DNA of 64,000 bases. Source: Buttiauxella sp035271705 (GTDB taxonomy: Bacteria > Pseudomonadota > Gammaproteobacteria > Enterobacterales > Enterobacteriaceae). Within the stretch, counting starts at the first letter, position 1. Every line of letters starts with the position of its first letter. A program made the position numbers and the translations under genes. Shown one piece after another: positions 60,227 through 64,000 of the stretch. Location: assembly GCF_035271705.1 (NCBI RefSeq), contig NZ_DATERI010000217.1, positions 1 to 64,000 on the forward strand, given 5' to 3'. The notes under the pieces were generated by a model. That model searched no databases. It was not told the origin of the DNA and saw nothing but the letters and a program-made list of their open reading frames with translations.

Positions 60227-61129
60227 TTAAATCCAATCACGCACCCGAATAAATTCGCTCAAGGCAGCTTCCGGGCTACCTTCTTCTGGCTGATAGCTAT
60301 ACTCCCAACGCACCAGTGGCGGCATCGACATTAAAATCGACTCCGTGCGCCCACCGGTCTGCAAACCAAACAGCGTTCCGCGATCCCACACCAGATTAAA
60401 CTCGACATAACGGCCTCGGCGGTAGAGCTGGAAGTCGCGCTCGCGCTCACCCCATGGCAATGTTTTACGGCGCTCGACAATCGGCAAATACGCCGCCAGA
60501 TAACCGTTACCGACCGCTTGCATAAAGTTAAAGCAATAATCGAAATCTGGCGTGTTCAGATCGTCAAAGAACAAGCCGCCAATGCCGCGCTGCTCATTGC
60601 GATGCTTAATAAAGAAGTAATCGTCACACCATTTTTTGTAACGCGGGAAAACGTCATCACCAAATGGCTGGCACAGCTCACGCGCCGTTTTATGCCAGTG
60701 AATCGCATCTTCTTCAAAACCGTAAAACGGCGTTAAATCAAAACCCCCGCCGAACCACCACACGGGTTCACAGCCCGGCTTTTGGGCAATAAAAAAGCGC
60801 ACGTTGGCGTGGCTGGTGGGTACGTAAGGATTGAGCGGATGCACCACTAACGACACGCCCATCGCTTCAAAGCTACGCCCAGCAAGTTCCGGGCGATGTG
60901 CTGTCGCTGAGGCGGGCATTGCGTCGCCATGCACATGGGAGAAATTCACGCCAGCTTGTTCAAAAATAGTCCCACCGCGTAATACACGGCTGCGTCCGCC
61001 ACCGCCACCTTCGCGCTGCCAGCTATCTTCTTCAAACGCGGCACCGTCAACGGCGCTGAGTTGCTGACAAATGGTGTCCTGCAGTTGCAGCAGGAATTGT
61101 TTTACGGCGTGAATATCAGGCGTGTTCAT
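60227..61129 (-). CDS. hemF: oxygen-dependent coproporphyrinogen III oxidase HemF
   Basis: 300 residues (E. coli 299). Decarboxylates coproporphyrinogen III to protoporphyrinogen IX in heme synthesis using oxygen. Conserved segments RPELAGRSFEAMGVSLVVHP, NVRFFIAQK, WWFGGGFDLTPFYGFEEDA, RGIGGLFFDDLN and RRGRYVEFNLVWDRGT are intact. I use the ATG at 61129; a TTG at 61138 overlapping the amiA stop codon is also in frame. Downstream of amiA, translationally close. Confidence 0.95.
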   Translation of the reverse strand: MNTPDIHAVKQFLLQLQDTICQQLSAVDGAAFEEDSWQREGGGGGRSRVLRGGTIFEQAGVNFSHVHGDAMPASATAHRPELAGRSFEAMGVSLVVHPLNPYVPTSHANVRFFIAQKPGCEPVWWFGGGFDLTPFYGFEEDAIHWHKTARELCQPFGDDVFPRYKKWCDDYFFIKHRNEQRGIGGLFFDDLNTPDFDYCFNFMQAVGNGYLAAYLPIVERRKTLPWGERERDFQLYRRGRYVEFNLVWDRGTLFGLQTGGRTESILMSMPPLVRWEYSYQPEEGSPEAALSEFIRVRDWI

Positions 61130-61134
61130 AGGTT

Positions 61135-62007
61135 TCAACGTTTTTTACTGTGAGCTTTTTGGTTATCAAACCAATTGAAGTAGCTAATGATACCAGAGGC
61201 AATCGCATTTGCGATTTTTTGGCGGAACGCGGTAGTGCCAAGCAACTTCTCTTCACCGGGATTGGTAATAAACGACGTCTCAACTAACACCGATGGAATC
61301 GACGGCGATTTCAGCACCACAAACGCGGCTTGTTCGGTGCTGCGGCTGTGGAGTTTATGCACCGGTTTTATCTGCTTGAGGATATGCGACCCCAGCGTCA
61401 GGCTGTTTTTGATAGTATCGGTTTGCACCAGATCGAACAGAACCTGTTGTAGGTATTGATCTTTGTGTTTCACTTTACTGCCAGCCACGTCATCGGCGGC
61501 GTTTTCTTTATCAGAAAGATATTTCGCCATCGCACTACTGGCACCCCGATTGGAAAGGGCAAAAACCGACGCACCGGCAGCCGTAGGGCTGGTAAATCCA
61601 TCGGCATGAATCGACATAAACAAATCGGCGCCATGTTTATGGGCGATTTCTACGCGATCATACAGTGGGATAAATTCGTCACCGGTACGTGTGAGTTTGG
61701 CGTCTATTCCCTGGCTTCTTAATATGTTACGCACATTCTTAGCGACGGCCAGTACGACATGTTTCTCTTTCGATCCATTATGCCCAATCGCACCGGTATC
61801 AATGCCGCCGTGGCCTGGGTCGAGCATCACCACCCGACGAGCACCCGACTTCTTGGTCGGTTTACTGTGGTTAGTGGTGGTTTTGAGAGGTTTGGTCTCA
61901 GAGTTAGCCAAAGCCTTGTTTACACCCGTTAACGTTAGGGCAGCCAATCCAGTAAGCAGTAACTGGCGGCGGGTAGTTAAATGCGTCAGTGATTTAATTT
62001 TGCTCAT
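61135..62007 (-). CDS. amiA: N-acetylmuramoyl-L-alanine amidase AmiA
   Basis: 290 residues (E. coli 289). Tat signal with TTRRQLLLTG and cleavage after KALA (about residue 34). Amidase_3 domain with the zinc ligands in VMLDPGHGGIDTGAIGHNGSKEK and in LFMSIHADG. Cleaves peptides from the glycan in the periplasm for daughter cell separation, controlled by EnvC in E. coli. It is upstream of hemF in the same operon. Confidence 0.95.
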   Translation of the reverse strand: MSKIKSLTHLTTRRQLLLTGLAALTLTGVNKALANSETKPLKTTTNHSKPTKKSGARRVVMLDPGHGGIDTGAIGHNGSKEKHVVLAVAKNVRNILRSQGIDAKLTRTGDEFIPLYDRVEIAHKHGADLFMSIHADGFTSPTAAGASVFALSNRGASSAMAKYLSDKENAADDVAGSKVKHKDQYLQQVLFDLVQTDTIKNSLTLGSHILKQIKPVHKLHSRSTEQAAFVVLKSPSIPSVLVETSFITNPGEEKLLGTTAFRQKIANAIASGIISYFNWFDNQKAHSKKR

Positions 62008-62094
62008 GTGGCTAGTTTTTTATCTTTAAAATTGCAGATAGGCATTTATAGCGTATCGGTAAAGGGTAAACGACAAGCATTTTCCTGAAATGAT

Positions 62095-62221
62095 TATACC
62101 CGTCATGCTTCAAGCTGCTGGTGCGCTGGCGGCGCTTACTCACCCGAATCACTGACTCATGTCAGCTCCGCGGGACTCGCTTTCATGCCATCTTCCCGCA
62201 ACTCGAATTATTTTGGGTATC
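62095..62221. repeat. MITE-like repeat, copy 12
   Basis: Arms TATACCCGTCATGCTTCAAG and CGCAACTCGAATTATTTTGG then GTAT, centre CACCCGAATCACTGACTCAT. Lies in the divergent gap between amiA and ypeA, 115 bases before the ypeA start. Confidence 0.9.
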
Positions 62222-62335
62222 TTTTTCATTTCTAAAAATTAATGAGTGGGTAGTATGCCATTTTTTAGCTGCTTATTGGCGAAATGGTCACTTACCTTCA
62301 TAATCACTCTTTTATACTTTCAGGTGGCTAATTCC

Positions 62336-62761
62336 ATGGAAATACGTGTTTTTCGCCAGGATGATTTCGAAGAAGTCATTACACTTTGGGAACGTTGCGA
62401 CTTACTGCGTCCGTGGAACGATCCTGAAATGGATATTGAACGTAAACTTAATCATGACGCGGATTTGTTCTTAGTGGCTGAAGTGGGTGGTGAAGTGGTT
62501 GGCTCATTGATGGGCGGCTATGACGGGCACCGTGGCTCCGCTTATTATCTCGGTGTACATCCAGAATATCGTGGTCGTGGCATCGCCAACGCGTTGCTCA
62601 GTCGTCTGGAGAAAAAGCTTATCGCGCGCGGTTGCCCAAAAATTCATATCATGGTGCGTGAAGAAAACGACCTGGTGATTGGCATGTACGAACGCCTTGA
62701 ATACGAGCAGCAAGATGTGGTGCTACTCGGCAAGCGTCTGATTGAAGACCAAGAATATTAA
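62336..62761 (+). CDS. ypeA: YpeA, GNAT acetyltransferase
   Basis: 141 residues, equal to E. coli, start MEIRVFRQDDF; an in-frame extension 30 codons upstream has no family support. GNAT acetyl-CoA motif YLGVHPEYRGRGIANALLSRLEKKL. Substrate unknown. The stop codon overlaps the yfeZ start by one base (TAATG), so both are coupled. Confidence 0.93.
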   Translation: MEIRVFRQDDFEEVITLWERCDLLRPWNDPEMDIERKLNHDADLFLVAEVGGEVVGSLMGGYDGHRGSAYYLGVHPEYRGRGIANALLSRLEKKLIARGCPKIHIMVREENDLVIGMYERLEYEQQDVVLLGKRLIEDQEY

Positions 62762-63207
62762 TGTCTTATCTGTATCCACCGTCGGATTACGACACCCACG
62801 GTAATCTCAAAACACCCATTTTATTTTGGTGCATCCTCCTATTGCAGGCGCGAACCTGGTTTGTACTCGTGTTGGCGGCGGCATCGAGCCAGCAGGGGGA
62901 TGCCATTCTCGGTGCGTTTTACCCAGACCGGGATACTTTTTGGTTTGGGTTACTGCCCGGTATTCCTGCAGCACTGGCATTTATGATGAGTGGCCGCCGT
63001 CATTTACACCCTCGTTTATGGGCGACGTGGCGCTGGGTACTGGTTGCTGCACAAGGTGTCGTTTTAGCCTGGCAACTGCTGCTGTTATGGCAGGGCGAGG
63101 CGCTAACAGGCGTGACATTGTCGCTGCTGATGGCTGATATCTTTGCTTTGTGGTGGTTGTGTCGCAGCCGCCGTTTACGCGATTACTTCACGCTTAGCTG
63201 TGAATAA
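62761..63207 (+). CDS. yfeZ: YfeZ, DUF2919 inner-membrane protein
   Basis: 148 residues (E. coli 151). Four likely membrane helices (near residues 22-40, 58-75, 95-115, 120-135) in a short hydrophobic protein beginning MSYLYPPSDYDTHGNL. Family function unknown. It is translationally coupled to ypeA and lies ahead of yfeY. Confidence 0.9.
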   Translation: MSYLYPPSDYDTHGNLKTPILFWCILLLQARTWFVLVLAAASSQQGDAILGAFYPDRDTFWFGLLPGIPAALAFMMSGRRHLHPRLWATWRWVLVAAQGVVLAWQLLLLWQGEALTGVTLSLLMADIFALWWLCRSRRLRDYFTLSCE

Positions 63208-63271
63208 CCTGGCACTTTTGGGAAAGTTTGTACTCCAAAGCGCGTACTCATGCTTAATAAAGGAATTTCTG

Positions 63272-63847
63272 ATGAAAACACTGCGCCTGATGTTATTAGG
63301 GTTGCCACTGGTTTTAAGCGGCTGTTCGACGCTGTCTGCGGTCAACTGGTCTGCGGCAAATCCAATGAACTGGTTTGGTTCGTCGCTTGAAGTGAGCGAG
63401 CAAGGTGTGGGTGAGTTAACTTCAAGCACGCCAATGGATGAAAAAGCGGTCAGCAGTGCATTGAACGATAACTACCGTCTGCGCAGTGGTATGAAAACCG
63501 ATAACGGCGAAATAGTGCGTTTCTATGAAGCAATGACTGACAAAACGGTGATGGTGGTTGTTAACGGCGAAAAAGGCACAGTTAGCCGTGTAGATGTCAT
63601 GGATAGCGATATTGAAACCGATAGTGGTGTCAAAATTGGCACCACGTTCAGCACCCTGTATGACAAAGCGTTTGGCTCATGTGTCAAAGCCAGCGGTGAT
63701 GACAGCGACAGCGTTGAGTGCAAGGCAGCAGACAGCCAACATATTAGTTATCTGTTTAGCGGCCAATGGCATGGCGCACAGGAATTGATGCCGTCTGACG
63801 ACACGCTCAAAAACTGGAAAATCAGCAAAATTATCTGGCGCCGATAA
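63272..63847 (+). CDS. yfeY: YfeY, RpoE-regulated lipoprotein
   Basis: 191 residues, equal to E. coli, start MKTLRLMLLGLPL at 63272 with AAGGAAT upstream. Lipobox VLSGC at about residue 18 and the conserved NWSAANPMNWFGSS and SDDTLKNWKISKIIWRR ends. In E. coli its gene belongs to the sigma-E regulon. A strong terminator follows. Confidence 0.93.
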   Translation: MKTLRLMLLGLPLVLSGCSTLSAVNWSAANPMNWFGSSLEVSEQGVGELTSSTPMDEKAVSSALNDNYRLRSGMKTDNGEIVRFYEAMTDKTVMVVVNGEKGTVSRVDVMDSDIETDSGVKIGTTFSTLYDKAFGSCVKASGDDSDSVECKAADSQHISYLFSGQWHGAQELMPSDDTLKNWKISKIIWRR

Positions 63848-63913
63848 AAATTAACCCAGGGTTTGCGTCTTCTCAAGAAGGCGTGGCCGTAATTGGGTAT
63901 TATGAAGGGATAA

Positions 63914-63940
63914 ACGCCACGTCGAGTGGCGTGTTTTTTT
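63914..63940 (+). terminator. intrinsic terminator after yfeY
   Basis: Stem ACGCCAC/GTGGCGT with loop GTCGA followed by GTTTTTTT. It lies just before the yfeX ribosome site, so it could also act as an attenuator for yfeX. Confidence 0.85.
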
Positions 63941-63951
63941 TAGGAGGATTC

Positions 63952-64000
63952 ATGTCTGATGTTCAATCTGGCGTTCTGCCGGAACATTGCCGCGCCGCCG
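63952..64000 (+). CDS. yfeX: YfeX, dye-decolorising-type peroxidase (5' end only)
   Basis: The first 16 codons, beginning MSDVQSGVLPEHCRA, match the N-terminus of E. coli YfeX (MSQVQSGILPEHCRA, recalled), a heme-binding DyP-type peroxidase. An AGGAGG ribosome site lies at 63943-63948. The rest lies beyond the right edge. Confidence 0.85.
   Translation, partial: MSDVQSGVLPEHCRAA

Noticed and set aside
61627..61722. Plus-strand ORFs across amiA
   Set aside because: Antisense to a conserved amidase frame with intact Tat signal and zinc motifs.

Overview
The window is a chromosomal segment of a moderate-GC enteric bacterium of the Enterobacteriaceae. Most genes are close relatives of Escherichia coli genes in recognisable blocks: paa, feaRB/tynA, acrD-ypfM-yffB-dapE-ypfN, narQ-aegA, nudK-ypfG-tktB-talA-maeB, and hemF-amiA-ypeA-yfeZ-yfeY-yfeX. 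Several arrangements differ from E. coli. narP and the nap operon sit at the narQ/aegA locus, nap lacks napG and napH, the eut operon is absent between maeB and hemF, and feaRB lies at the paaY end of the paa cluster. I cannot assign a genus from sequence alone. No rRNA, tRNA or CRISPR array was seen.

Layout. 1-2.2 kb: an IS3-type transposase tail fused to a NifJ-like fragment, then digH and an unlisted 38-residue His-rich lipoprotein. 2.2-21 kb: a complete aromatic amine route. TynA oxidises phenylethylamine to phenylacetaldehyde in the periplasm, FeaB (under FeaR) oxidises that to phenylacetate, and PaaK, PaaABCE, PaaG, PaaZ, PaaF, PaaH and PaaJ take it to acetyl-CoA and succinyl-CoA. PaaX, PaaY and PaaI regulate or safeguard the route. 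21-25.4 kb: a DUF2846 lipoprotein, a decayed gene, a cupin, tyrP, and a TetR/ABC-membrane pair around a double palindromic operator. 25.4-33.1 kb: an eight-gene operon (two binding proteins, permease, ATPase, GNAT, two flavin monooxygenases, M20 deacylase) whose gene set resembles the Bacillus ytm/ytn route for S-substituted cysteines. 33.4-35.1 kb: a three-gene HipBST-type toxin-antitoxin module.

35-64 kb is mostly core genome. It holds ypfN, dapE, yffB and the 19-residue ypfM gene, the acrD efflux pump, and a nitrate island (narQ-narP, aegA, napFDABC). nudK, ypfG, tktB-talA and maeB follow, then an orphan CfaE/CblD-like pilus tip adhesin with a decayed reading frame beside it, and finally hemF-amiA, ypeA-yfeZ, yfeY and the start of yfeX.

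Two intergenic repeat families partition the window. REP/BIME-type units (about 60-90 bp) occur only between 6.5 and 22.1 kb. A palindromic MITE-like element of about 120-130 bp occurs about twelve times: once at 2 kb, the rest between 35 and 62 kb. Several copies sit in leaders just upstream of start codons (ypfM, aegA, maeB), and one supplies the last codons of yffB.
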